Shown piece after piece: positions 25,948-36,579 of a DNA stretch of 64,000 nucleotides. The DNA comes from Trichopria drosophilae (lineage: Eukaryota; Arthropoda; Insecta; Hymenoptera; Diapriidae). A program made the position numbers and the translations under genes. Where the stretch lies: NCBI GenBank assembly GCA_030407085.1, contig CM059582.1:51845001-51909000 (forward strand), read 5' to 3'. Position 1 is the first letter of the stretch, and each line of letters starts with the position of its first letter. The notes under the pieces were generated by a model that worked only from the letters and a program-made list of their open reading frames with translations, was not told the DNA's origin and made no database searches.

Positions 25948-26107
25948 CTGAAAAAAAATTCCTAAATTTCAAGTAAATATTTACTTGAATAGTCGCAACA
26001 AAATATTTACTTAGTTGAATTAACAAACTATTTTTTGTTATAAGTAAATATTTTGTTGCGACTATTCAAGTAAATATTTACTTGAAATTAGGAAATATTT
26101 TTTTGAG
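25948..26107. mobile_element. Hairpin MITE of about 160 bp
   Basis: The left arm (25948-26012) and right arm (26042-26107) are nearly perfect reverse complements. They share AATAGTCGCAACAAAATATT and, further out, TCAAGTAAATATTTACTTGA, which is itself a palindrome. The 29-base centre (26013-26041) is unique. The tips are CTGAAAAAAA and its partner TTTTTTTGAG. No clean target duplication is visible. Folded RNA from this locus would be an almost perfect stem of about 65 bp. Confidence 0.8.
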
Positions 26108-26109
26108 TT

Positions 26110-27535
26110 TACGTCATATTTATTACTCGCTTGCACTTATACTTTTTAAATTATATTAGTTTAAGTTTAATAAACGTATTCGAATGAGATTTTTGTTTAT
26201 GATTTTATAAAAATATTTTATTTTTCATTTATAGTCGTAAAAAAAGAAACGTTAATTATAATGAACATGCCGTAATTATTTCCAAACATTAACTGCTCTA
26301 TTTTTTCTCTGAAGAATATATTTTGAGACTTTCCCTAAACGTAACTCATGATTCTTGAATATCTTGTTAAATATTACGAGGACGATGGATATCAAATGAG
26401 AATAATAAGCCGATTACGTATAGATGTATTTGGCGAATCTCAATGAATAACTATTTATTGGACGTCTACTGTACTAAATGAGAGTAAAAAAGTATACGAA
26501 TACGATATTTGTGAGGAATATATCACGTTTATGAATTGCATACAAATAATGTATCATATATTGTTTTCTAAAATATGTGCCCAGATGATCTATAAATAAT
26601 TTAATTATCATGTTAAATAAACATATTAGCCGATGACATGTCAAGAAAATAAAAACAATTAATTTAAACGTCTATTTTATAAAATTGTATTGAATAGAGA
26701 TCCAGTGTGAGTAGTTTTGTGTCATCTGGCAGTTCAAGTGTTTCAAATCACGGTCATGACAGTTTAACGTCTTTCGTTTCAAATAAATCGGTAAAGTATT
26801 ATTAAATAATCATTTTTAACGTTATTATTTACGATAACAAAATTTGTTCTAATGTATTTTAATTAAACTGAAAGTCGCAATATAAAAATATACTATCACA
26901 AACAATAAATATTTGTCAGTCATTGATAGAAATAATAGTAAATACGTAGAGAAAGGAGTCAATAATCTGATATAAATTAAATGATGAAAGCTCTTTTCCC
27001 TTTATTTTTTGTATGTATTATGTATAAAATATATTGGATTTTGTATACGCCGTTTAACGCGATCATTTAATCTATCATTGATTCAATGGTATTTTTCTTT
27101 TTAATATATGCTAATTAAAATAAAAGATAACATTATAATGTTATTGTTATTGTATATTAATTTTACATAAGTTTCTTTATTATAGAAAATTAGCAGCTTT
27201 CGACTAATATTTATTTAAATTTATTTTTATTCAATTTCGCCAAATATAGACAGATCGCATGACCATATAAATGACCTAATTATAAAGTTTTTGTTTGATC
27301 TTGCAGAATGTCTTATTCTACAGTGTACTTGTAAGTACCAGTTTTAAATCTCGTTAGAACTCAATTGCAAGTCGAAACGTACTTACGCATATCGATCACG
27401 AATCGGACCAATTTCACGTTTCTTTCAAAATGGGCAAATCCAGCTTTTGTTCAAGGAAGTATCGGTTTCGATAAAGTTGTAAAACTATAGTAACGGAGGA
27501 GACAAATGCATTTCCGGCGAAAAACAACAACACTG
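26110..27535. other. A+T-rich DNA, nothing recognised
   Basis: Very A+T-rich, with no open frame, repeat family or motif cluster that I can support. Confidence 0.5.
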
Positions 27536-27539
27536 GTAT

Positions 27540-27800
27540 TAAACGTATTTTCATTCGTTTACAGCAGCCTCCCGTGGTTGGTTAATGAACTCTTGCGACG
27601 GCTCCCCGTTATCTAATGACGATGTCATAATATTGCCATTTCTTCGGCGAATCCAGCAAGCCACTGAAGCGATGGTGCGCTAGACTATTTCCTAAACGGT
27701 TAACGTACCTTCTGCAAGGAAGACTTGTTTCCGCAAGAAAGTATTGGGAAACACTTCTTCCCTGATCGGCTTCAACTTCTGGCGTGCCAAGTCAAGGAAA
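27540..27800. promoter_or_regulatory. GC-richer island, candidate conserved noncoding element
   Basis: Locally higher G+C (CAGCAGCCTCCCGTGGTTGG, GCTCCCCGTTATCTAATGACG) between A+T-rich flanks, with no repeats and no long open frame. Function inferred from composition only. Confidence 0.3.
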
Positions 27801-28379
27801 GTGAACGATCTGCTTCTTTTAAACGATTTTCCTGTTGGAGCCTATTAATTTCAAGTTAATTCAGCTTTTATGAAAAAGGTAAACGTGATATTTTTTCTGT
27901 CTACAATTTGTGATCTTTAATCATCGTCAAGTCACAATTTAGCCTCGAAATACAGCGATTTAAAGATGGCGTATTCGTTTGATATTTTCCAAATTATAAT
28001 CGATACGAAATTTGAGTTGAATTATCTGTCTATGTGCAATACCCTTTTTGGTCAGCGAATATAAAAAATTAAGATTTTCTTATATAGAACATAATATCGT
28101 ACTTCAATTTTGTATACATCTTTTCCGTGTACAACAAAATTGGGTCGTGCAACTAATAAAACGCATTCAATGAAATTCAATTTACATTAGGGAAACAAGT
28201 AGACTTCTCTAAAATAGAATATCAAAACATAAGTTAAGTAATAAATAAACGCAATTTAAGTAATACTAAACAATATTCAATACATTTGATGAAAGAACAT
28301 GGAATTGCTAATTACTAAAAGTTCGGCCTTAATTTTTTCATAAATCAGAAATGATAGTCCGGCGAGGACTTTTAGTCAC

Positions 28380-28452
28380 AGTCATAATACTGTCAGTCGG
28401 TTTTTTGACGCTTCGGATTTTTGTCTTTTGTTTTTGAATGTCGGTTTCTTGC
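28380..28452. mobile_element. Fragment of the CCGACA-unit family
   Basis: Right-arm type units (GTCAGTCGGTTTTTTGAC, GAATGTCGGTTTCTTGCAC) without a matching left arm. It sits at the left edge of the repeat nest and has the same orientation as the fragment at 30425-30562, so the two may be ends of one disrupted element. Confidence 0.5.
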
Positions 28453-28612
28453 ACGGAAAAAATAGTTGGCTGGCGCAATCACTAAAGTAGTAAAATTTAC
28501 TAATTAGATAGTAAAATTTGACTTAGTCATCTCCAGTTGTAGCATTTACTATCTTTAGATAGTAAGCTTCTGAGATGCACGGTTTTTACTAACTAGATAG
28601 TACCGCCAGACA
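28453..28612. repeat. Short repeat with AGATAGTAAA motifs
   Basis: The word TTAGATAGTAAA or a close variant recurs three to four times, and TTACTATCTTTAGATAGTAA (about 28549-28568) is a perfect hairpin with a 2-base loop. The left edge CACGGAAAAAATAG resembles MITE tips, but no matching right tip was found. Probably a partial element. Confidence 0.45.
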
Positions 28613-28819
28613 CTTTTGAAATGTTTACATCCACGTGTTTGACAGTTGGAAATACTATCTGTATGTTTCTTTCTCGTGCACACATGCGCGCTATTTTCCC
28701 CTCTAACTCTCTTTCTCTTGCCCCATTGCGAACAGTTCCATCAGAGCGTCATAACCTACAAAAGTTATATCAGCTGATCAGCTCGCATGCGAGGTATTTC
28801 AAAGATACAAGAAGTTAAA

Positions 28820-29008
28820 TGTAATTCCTTCTTTCGAATTGAGTTATATTAACAATATGAGACTTCAGGTCTAATTCCTTCTTTTGGGTGGGACTTATTT
28901 CAACGATATAATAATTTAGGTCTAATTCCTCTTTTCGATGGGAGTTGTATCATCGATATAAGAATTTAGACCTAATACCTTCTTTCGATGGGAGTTATAT
29001 ACTGACCT
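28820..29008 (+). repeat. Minisatellite array, about 51-bp unit, four forward copies
   Basis: Four tandem degenerate copies of a unit with the core TCTAATTCCTTCTTTCGATG followed by GGAGTTATATCAACGATATA. The copies start near 28820, 28869, 28919 and 28970. The unit has its own internal symmetry (ATATCAACGATAT). The array runs straight into oppositely oriented copies at 29009. Confidence 0.85.
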
Positions 29009-29275
29009 AAATTCGTATATCTTTGATGTAACTCCCATCGAAGGAAGGAATCAGATTTAAATTCTTACGTAGTTGATATGACTCCCATTGAGAGAAGGGT
29101 TTAGATTTAAATTGATATACTGTTGAAATAACTCCCAAAGAAAGATGGAATTAGACCTAAATTCTTATATCGTTGATATAACTCCATCGAAAGAAGGAAT
29201 TACACCTAAATTCTCATTTCGTTGATATGTAACTCCATCGAAAGAAGGGTTTAGATTTAAATTCTTACATCGTTT
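29009..29275 (-). repeat. Minisatellite array, same unit, five inverted copies
   Basis: Five copies of the same unit in reverse orientation, recognised by ACTCCCATCGAAGGAAGGAAT-type words at about 29031, 29082, 29131, 29185 and 29234 (period 49-53 bp). This array forms the left arm of a foldback whose right arm is the pair of forward units at 29697-29798. Confidence 0.85.
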
Positions 29276-29798
29276 ATTATTATAATGGGATAAAGTCAAA
29301 TGTAGTTTTTTAATCATTTATTGGTCATTTCTGTACATCTAAATATCTCGAAAGCATAGAATTAGAAAATTAATAGTATATTGTTGAAAAATTGATTGTT
29401 CATTATCAATTGTCACATTTGATTGGAAAGAACTTTTCAAAATCACTGAACAGTCAACATTTGGCATTGTAATTACTTATATTATAATGTCGTCTTCAAA
29501 AATATTATTATTTGATAAAGTTTGAAGAATTCTCAATGTAGTATTCTATATTATCATGTGTATATGCTTAACATATATCTACCCAAAATTTCCTGTCTTC
29601 ATTTTTGAACGATATATAATTAATTTTCTACGCAAATAAATAATTTAAAAACTACATCTTGACTTTATTCCATTACAATAATCAACGATATATGAATTTA
29701 GATCCAATTCCTTTTTTCGATGGAAGTTATATCAACGATATCAGAATTTAAGTCAGATAATTCCTCTTTTCGATGGGAGTTTTATCATTGATATAAGA
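29276..29798. mobile_element. Foldback centre and right arm (with the arrays at 28820-29275)
   Basis: Inside the arrays lies an inverted pair: TAATGGGATAAAGTCAAATG at about 29282 and its complement CTTGACTTTATTCCATTA at about 29657-29674. These are followed by two forward minisatellite units (29697-29798). The layout is array, inverted repeat, unique centre, inverted repeat, array. This matches the known design of Drosophila FB foldback elements, whose arms are tandem short repeats, although no sequence relationship to FB is claimed. The centre (29320-29635) is A+T-rich and noncoding. Confidence 0.6.
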
Positions 29799-29903
29799 AA
29801 ATACAATTTAGGCTGCAAATTGTGATAAAGATATGTTATTAATTACCTTTTGCACTCTTTAAAAGTAATATTATTAGTTTGGTACTCATCGGTTGCTTCT
29901 TTT

Positions 29904-30332
29904 CAAGAAAAAATGCATTTTTTGTTTCTTCGTCGAAAGTCCACTCGGAGCCCAATTTCACCAGTGTTTTGTATTAACTTTTTCACTACCTTAAAAGTAA
30001 CTATTTGATATCAAACAACTTAGAATAGTTTCAGAAGAGTTAAATCTACCAAGTTTCATGGTTGTATTAGAATTTTTAGCACAATTTCCATTTTTATGGG
30101 CTTTAACCAAACCTGATAAAAAACAGTTGCTTGGTATGCAATAAAAATTGAAATTGTGATAAAAATTCTAACATAACCATGATACTTGGTAGATTTTGCT
30201 CTTTTGAAACTATTCCAAGTAGTTTAATATCAATGAGTTGCTTTCAAGTCAGTGAAAAAGTTAATACAACATTTTGATGAAATACGACTGCGAGTGGACT
30301 TTTCACAAAGAAACAAAAAAATGCATTTCTTG
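29904..30332. mobile_element. Foldback element with about 190-bp arms
   Basis: The left arm (29904-30096) and right arm (30142-30332) are reverse complements at high but imperfect identity. Shared words include GTATTAACTTTTTCACT, AAATCTACCAAGT, AGAATAGTTTC and AAGTCCACTCG, separated by a centre of about 45 bases. Noncoding; the 72-codon frame at 30274-30492 is part of the arm. It lies about 100 bp from the preceding foldback, within the same nest. Confidence 0.8.
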
Positions 30333-30424
30333 TTACTGTGACAATCGTCATTTTCTACATTTAACCAATAAGTTTGTTACCGCAGCCAATACTATTCTTA
30401 CTACTTCAAAAGTAATAAGAACGA

Positions 30425-30562
30425 CAATCGAGTTTTTTCTGTGTGACTATCGGGGTTTTCAGCTATCGGCTTCTTGTTTATCGGCTTTTTGAATGTCGGT
30501 ATTTTGACTGCCGGTTTTCCGACCTGTCCGCTTTTTGATTTGTCGATTTTTCGATCCGCACC
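30425..30562. mobile_element. CCGACA-unit family, right arm
   Basis: Contains six or so units (GACTATCGGGGTTTTC, GAATGTCGGTATTTTGAC, GATTTGTCGATTTTTCGA), ending in the family tip GATCCGCACCCC. The left arm is missing or displaced by the foldback insertions upstream. The open frame at 30401-30589 (-) is simply this repeat translated (P/K/I repeats). Confidence 0.6.
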
Positions 30563-30779
30563 CCATTTTCTAAAGAAACTTATAATCATTGCATAGAAAA
30601 TTTAAAAAAAATCTACGTTATTATGGTCCATTATATGGTAAATGTGTGTCATTATCTTAAAATGCATCTGTTCCAAAGCATGACATTAATAATTTGAGAT
30701 ATTGCGGGCCAAAGTATATATATTACACAATAGTGTGTCACTGTTTGACAGTATTAGCGAGAAAGGGATGTTGTGTTTG

Positions 30780-31250
30780 CAATAATTTTCATTCTACTAT
30801 TTCCCATGCTTTCTTAAGTAATTTCTCATATATATAATTTTTCTGGCCGGGAATTCTTCCCTCGTTCATGTCTTCGCTGATTATGTTCTCTATTAACGTA
30901 TCTGGAATAAACACGGAAGGAAGAAGTCGACCCCTACGCATTAGTGCGCAAGTTGTGCAACATAGGATGCAGCGTTTTTGCATTCAACTCGCAGGCGTTT
31001 CGCTCGGAAGGGTCAAGTAACTGACCCAACCGTGAAAGCGCTTAATGCCAGTGCGAGAACTTCTCTCGGAACATAATTCACACTTACGAAAAGAGCGAAG
31101 TAAATAAACTGGTTGTTTATTTTTATTCATGCAAGTTCCGCCAGGCGAAGCACCGATTGATTGATGACGTGTATCGTCTCAATTATTACTTTCGCCGCAT
31201 TAGTAAATACCCATCTCACAAGGTATTGAATAGTTCCTCGACGAATCAAT
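30780..31250. promoter_or_regulatory. GC-richer island, candidate conserved noncoding element
   Basis: Contains CpG-rich words (GAAGTCGACCCCTACGCATTA, TTTCGCTCGGAAGGGTC, TTCCGCCAGGCGAAGCACCG). The 64-codon minus-strand frame at 30789-30983 crosses it without recognisable features. An exon cannot be excluded without comparison to transcripts. Confidence 0.3.
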
Positions 31251-31259
31251 TACATCGAA

Positions 31260-32300
31260 ATATAAATTAGAAATTGCTTTTCTATAAGATGCGAATAATT
31301 TACAGGTATAAAGTTTAACGAGATCCCTAATCAATCAAAGAACTCAAAATTAATAGCACTTCTGCTACATGAACGTAAGAAGGAAACGGAATCAGGAAAT
31401 GTATCAACAAATAATGATCTCTCTTATTTAACAGGATTTTGTATATTCAACAAGTTGCGTGATTACTGCAGGTAGTGCAGATAAGTTAAACTACAGGATA
31501 ATTTTCAAAAATTACAACTAAATATCTACATTAGTCTTATCGAGAAACCTATTTCTAGAAATATCATTCCCAAGTTTTTCTCATTTTATCCAGTTTAACC
31601 ATGATTTTCGTTTTAAATATAAGAAAACTACACGTAGAAACTAACTAAAACAGGTTTAATTTTCTGTCCCTATTAATTCCAATCTTCTTAAAGTTAGACG
31701 CGGTTGCGGCAACTATCAATGTTTGTCTTACGTATGGACAAACATCAAGTGCAATAAAATTTAACCGCCAAGCGTGACCTTCCACTATTAGATTACAAAA
31801 TGTATACAAACACACGTGAGCATAAGACAGTCCCGATTACTTTAAGTCCGGAGTAACAAGTATAACACGAAAAAATTGGCGCCATTCGTAGAACAGAGCC
31901 GGTAATCTGAGTAGGAGTTAATTTCCAACCTCTCAAAGGAACGATGTGAGCAGACGTAAATCACGGCTACTTAAAATGCAAAATAAGGCGTTCGGATAAA
32001 GATACCAGTGCCGTATTTTCGCACGCTGCCTTTTTCATTCAAAAGGACCGGGTCTGATTCGTCAGTCTGATTGTGTTGGTCCATTATATAACAAAAGAAG
32101 CGTAACATTGAAAAATTCGATATAAAAAATGTGCATAAATTTGTTTAGTATACAATAAGTCTTAAGAAGTTTTGTTCTTCTAAGTCAATACTTATCCATC
32201 ACTTAATTTTTACCTTTAATTGTAGAACATTAAAATTAGTTCTTTTTAACTAAACTTGGTAAAATTCTATGATCATTTAAAAAGTACATGTCTCATAATG
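31260..32300. other. Mixed DNA, moderate GC patch at about 31680-32060
   Basis: A+T-rich at first, then less so (words TAGACGCGGTTGCGGC, GATTACTTTAAGTCCGGAG, GACCGGGTCTGATTCG). No repeat family or open frame of note. Confidence 0.35.
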
Positions 32301-32392
32301 TGGTAATAATTTTTTTTTTTATTTATTTTACGTCGCATTAACTGCTTGATCATTAGCGGCGGGATATAGTGGTAGATTGTTGGTAATAATTT
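32301..32392 (-). mobile_element. Short 5'-truncated retro-insertion with 12-bp target duplication
   Basis: TGGTAATAATTT occurs at 32301-32312 and again at 32381-32392. Between them, read on the minus strand, is a segment of about 68 bases that ends in an A-rich tail (TAAATAAAAAAAAAA). Target duplication plus a terminal poly(A) is the signature of LINE-machinery retrotransposition, so this is probably a severely 5'-truncated LINE or a SINE/processed fragment. The parent is not identifiable from the 50 or so unique bases. Confidence 0.65.
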
Positions 32393-32439
32393 GATATTGT
32401 GGATATTAATTATTACCAAATCATCTTAGTGCGCCAGTA

Positions 32440-32620
32440 GACCAATCGACATGTGTACCGGCCTCGCCGTTTAAGCCCTTCACTGCACAAGTGGGCTACG
32501 CACTTCACGTGTCACACGTGTTTGACTGTTGTATATTTAAAGCGGCCGCCACGTGTATGACGTTCGTCACTACACAATTGCGGATCACGGTATGGCGATT
32601 AGTGACGCTAGTGCATTTTT
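32440..32620. promoter_or_regulatory. GC-richer patch with three CACGTG E-boxes
   Basis: CACGTG occurs three times within about 50 bp (CTTCACGTGTCACACGTGTT at about 32503-32522, and GGCCGCCACGTGTATGACG near 32546-32564). A TATA-like TATATTTAAAG lies between the second and third. No open frame follows in a way that supports a promoter. Binding by bHLH factors is inferred. Confidence 0.35.
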
Positions 32621-33654
32621 AAAAACGTTTCAGCACGATTAATAACAGTAGAATGTTCTTTTGAAAGTTCGCGTCCTTAACGCATACAAAAATTCATGGC
32701 GAGTAATTTACATTCTTTACGCGTAATGTCGTGCGTCACTGAAAGGCGAAAGTATTTTTTAACTCGGGAATGCGTTTATCGAAAGATTGTCAATTGAAAT
32801 CCTTGATTATTCCTGTTACAATTCATGCGTAATGACGACAAAGAAACAGAGAAGATTCAGTTATGTATACACTAAAAATTAGGAGGTAGACGGTTTTAGC
32901 ACCAACTTTTTTCCGACCTTGATATTAAGACGGATTTGGAAATCTGCATTTCCATATATTTATTGACTACTTATTGAATCGAAGGGTACGGACGGGAACT
33001 ACAAAAACTGAGAGTAAATAGCACCATTACTTAAATAAAGCGACAATATTCAGACAGTTCCGCAACACAATTTATAGTATGTACCTCTAATCAGTATGTC
33101 GTATCGTGAATTTTAAGGTGTTGTTCAGGATTTTATCACAGTGCATAAATTGACAAAGAAAGAGATTTATTTTTTATAGTAATGATGTAAGACTCGGTGA
33201 TTCTTACGAATTATGCGTGCTGAAATTTTGTAATTTTTCACAAAATATTTTGTTAAAGTATAAAGTTTTTGTAAATTTGATTGAAATTATTATAGTATCA
33301 TTTAAAGTGGACGATTCAACAGAAATTCGAGAATTTATGTTAAAGTTTACGATTTAAATGGGTTAAACTAACCAAGATTGTGCATGTGTTTCATTCAAGT
33401 CTGCCGTTTTATCATTGACAGTCTCTGAAATGTTCTAAATTACAAAATGAACAGACTGTTCACAATTAAAAGATTTTTTAAGTAATTCAGATGAAAGATG
33501 GGTCATTTTTCAGGTTTCGGAATGTTTATAACAAATCCTCAAAATTAATATTTCAATTAATTGATTGTACAAGTTTTTTTCACATTTTTATTTTATCTGT
33601 TGTATTAACATCATATATTCAATATTAAATAATTACAATATTTATGTGCAAATA

Positions 33655-34116
33655 TAGAGTCAAAATTCCTGAAGTGGCCCCCTCAATTTTCATGAAGTTA
33701 CAAATGTTGAAGTTAATCATCGTATTTTAATGTGCTGGTACCCGGAAACATGTCCACAAAAGATTTTGAGAATATTTAATTTATTGTAATAGTTATTGTT
33801 AATTAAAATTTTAAGCAACTTTTTATTTAAATATCTATAAGTCCTAAAGTTTTTAATTAAATTTAATGAAATTTTCTGAGTCAGGTCATAAATGAATGTT
33901 CTTAAACTTGATCTGATAAAACTAGAAAAAAAATGTATGCAAGTCATTTTTTTAAACATTTTTTATAAACAAATGCGATTTTAACTGTGTTCTCCATGTG
34001 ATTTTTTAATTATTTTTACCGCTAAATGTTCCCTATAACCTTGGTAAAAAACAAGTGAAAAAAAATTTTTGCGCCCAGATCAGGGTTTTTTAATATTTCA
34101 GTTTTTGTCACGCGCT
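33655..34116. repeat. Left terminal inverted repeat of the 2.9-kb element
   Basis: Reverse complement of 36111-36572. The match stops abruptly after GTCACGCGCT, where the two sides become unrelated G+C-rich stretches. The outward-facing open frame (minus strand) is I/L/N/K-rich and shared with the other arm. I see no protein family in it. Confidence 0.85.
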
Positions 34117-34889
34117 ATACGTTACAGGCACTGTACGGACGTAGCATCCGGCGCGGTCACTATACCGAAAACATATTCTCGGTAAAAATGATTAGTTTTT
34201 AACTACTCTGCATACTTCAACAGGTCCACAACTGCATTTCATCAATTGCAGTAGATGTCCTAAAATAGTTCAAACATCACAGAATATAGATAGTAGGAAA
34301 CTTATTCCTATTAAAACTTAATCGAAAAATTGCTGCAAATTGCCCATAAACTTAAGTGAAGTTGACTACTTCTATTATACATTAATCTAAGTAAAAATAT
34401 TACAATTAACAATACTAATAGGGGATACCTAACCAAAGAATTACTTCTTTTCGTTACTTTCCACTAAACTATCCAACGATACTTGAATTTTGTCATGTAA
34501 GGTTTCTTCCGGAGTAGGAGTACAAAATTATACACGTGTTAAAATATAGATATAAAATGTATTTTTTAAATAAATGTATATGGGCATTATTCTAGAACTT
34601 TTAAACTTTGAGGTTGAAGAAAATTGCATTTTTTTTAGGCACATTCATGAAATTAATTTTATTGGCTTTAGAATTGATCAAATGACAGGAAAAACCTTGC
34701 GTGACTCATTTATACACAATGTATTTTTTTTTTAATGTAACATGTTACGTTACTCGTAAATTAGTTTTTAGTTTTGTAACGTTTAATATACATAAAAAAT
34801 TCAGTTCTTTTTCTTATGGCGTAATTTTTAGAAGCTAGTATATAAAATTAAACGTCTAGTTAATAGTTATTCAAATTTAAAATAATGGA

Positions 34890-35005
34890 TTAAATATGGC
34901 GGACTATTTTTACCAAATTTCTTTGATTTTTATAAAATTTGATATGTTAGGGTTTTTGAGGCCACTGATTACAAATCCAAAGTCAGTTTTCATTAAAATT
35001 TGAAA
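34890..35005 (-). repeat. Copy of the shared ~125-bp unit inside the 2.9-kb element
   Basis: Words ATATGGCGGACTATTTTTAC, GGGTTTTTGAGGCCACTGATT and ACAAATCCAAAGTCAG match, with decay, the unit found in tandem at 9405-9895 and singly at 1012-1136 and 54210-54370. It shows that otherwise different elements carry the same module. Confidence 0.5.
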
Positions 35006-36110
35006 CCAAATACATGATTTAACATTAAGGATACCAAAAAATTAAAACGATTTGTAAAGAATAATCATTTTATTATTGTCAAAAAGTGTGTTTTTTGTTG
35101 TATTAAAAAAACACAAAAGTTATAAATAGTTTAATAACGTAGGAGAAAAGATCACAATGATTCCAAAGTACTTAGAAGCTAAATTGTAGATGTGCCATTA
35201 AATAATTTGATTTTTCAAAGTGAGTTTCGCTTGGAAATTTAAAGTTTGACGTGGTCGCATTTTTTATGTATAGGTGGCACACATTCGGGCAAAGGCTCAA
35301 ATTACTTCTTATCATATAGGTAATGTACCCCTGTTGTGTGGTTTCTTAAAAACCAATGTGAAAAAAATGATCTAAGGTTGATTGCTAAATTGTCAACTAT
35401 AAAAAAAGTTATCTCACAAGTTTGAAGGTATATAATTTTATTCCTCAGTGAGGCACATCATTAAGTTAAGGATTTTTCATTTGTTTACATCCCCAAATAC
35501 TTCCACAAAAAACCACAGACCATAAAAAAAAAGGTTCAAAAACTTTCAGTGTTAAAACTGAAAAAATGTAGTGAGTGTCGCGCACCAAAAACAGGCAAAT
35601 TCACTACTTTTATTTACTCTCATTGTTTTCTACATATCTGTAATTAGTAATAAACACTTATTACATGTAAAACGAACAAAAATTTGTTGATCTGTAGAGT
35701 TGCAAAGTTATATTTAAAATGTTTAAGGTATCATAATGACCGACAACATAAAGTTTAAAAATTCTAGAACAATGCCCATATATTACATAACATTATATAA
35801 ATTTATACATTTTGCCATAGTTTCTTTTTTAATGTATGTTTTTTTTTAATATATACATTTCATTGCCGATTTAGTGTCTTGAGAGAAAATTTTAGTTTCA
35901 ATCGTCTTATGATCTATATGATTATAATGATGAAATTGACGTTCTTTTCCTAATGGATTGCTACATACGTTAGCCCGAACCATTTTATCAGTGCAAAAAG
36001 TAACACTAATGAAAAGAAAAATTACGCGACTTTCTTTTGTTTTCGAAAAGTGTCCGAGCAGACACCGCGGAATATGCAGGTTGAAACATGCACGGATCCG
36101 CGGGCCATGC

Positions 36111-36572
36111 AGCGCGTGACAAAAACTGAAATATTAAAAAACCCTGGTTTTGGCGCAAAAATTTGTTTTCACTCGTTTTTTAACAAGGTTATAGGGAATA
36201 TGTAGTGGTAAAAATAATTAAAAAATCACATGGAGAACACAGTTAAAATCGCATTTGTTTATAAAAAATGTTTAAAAAAATGACTTGCATACATTTTTTT
36301 TCTAGTTTTATCAGATCAAGTTTAAGAACATTCATTTATGGCCTGACTCAGAAAATATCATTAAATTTAATTAAAAACTTTAGGACTTATAGATATTTAA
36401 ATAAAAAGTTGCTTAAAATTTTAATTAACAATAACTATTACAATAAATTAAATATTCGCAAAATCTTTTGTGGACATGTTTCCGGGTACCAGAACATTAA
36501 AATACGATGATTAACTTCAACATTTGTAACTTCATGAAAATTGAGGGGGCCACTTCAGGAATTTTGACTCTA
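36111..36572. repeat. Right terminal inverted repeat of the 2.9-kb element
   Basis: Mirror of the left arm, from AGCGCGTGAC to GACTCTA. The 80-codon frame on the plus strand (36268-36510) has D/G, L/R and H/N differences from its left-arm twin. Confidence 0.85.
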
Positions 36573-36579
36573 TAACAAC

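Larger units (their letters stand above)
33655..36572. mobile_element. 2.9-kb non-autonomous element with about 465-bp terminal inverted repeats
   Basis: Ends are TAGAGTCAAAATTCCTGAAG and its exact complement, each flanked by TA (33653-33654 and 36573-36574). The arms 33655-34116 and 36111-36572 are nearly identical. The 80-codon frames inside them (33717-33959 minus, 36268-36510 plus) differ at only 3 residues, so the copy or its last arm homogenisation is recent. A second, inner inverted pair lies at about 34580-34625 and 35745-35785 (TGGGCATTATTCTAGAAC against GTTCTAGAATTTTTAAAC-type complement). There is no long frame for a transposase in the 2-kb interior. TA duplication suggests Tc1/mariner-type mobilisation, but the very long arms are unusual for that group. 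Confidence 0.8.

Noticed and set aside
28820..29275. CRISPR-like array appearance (regular repeats of about 51 bp)
   Set aside because: The units are contiguous with no unique spacers, occur in both orientations and vary in sequence. They are a minisatellite within a foldback in a eukaryotic context.
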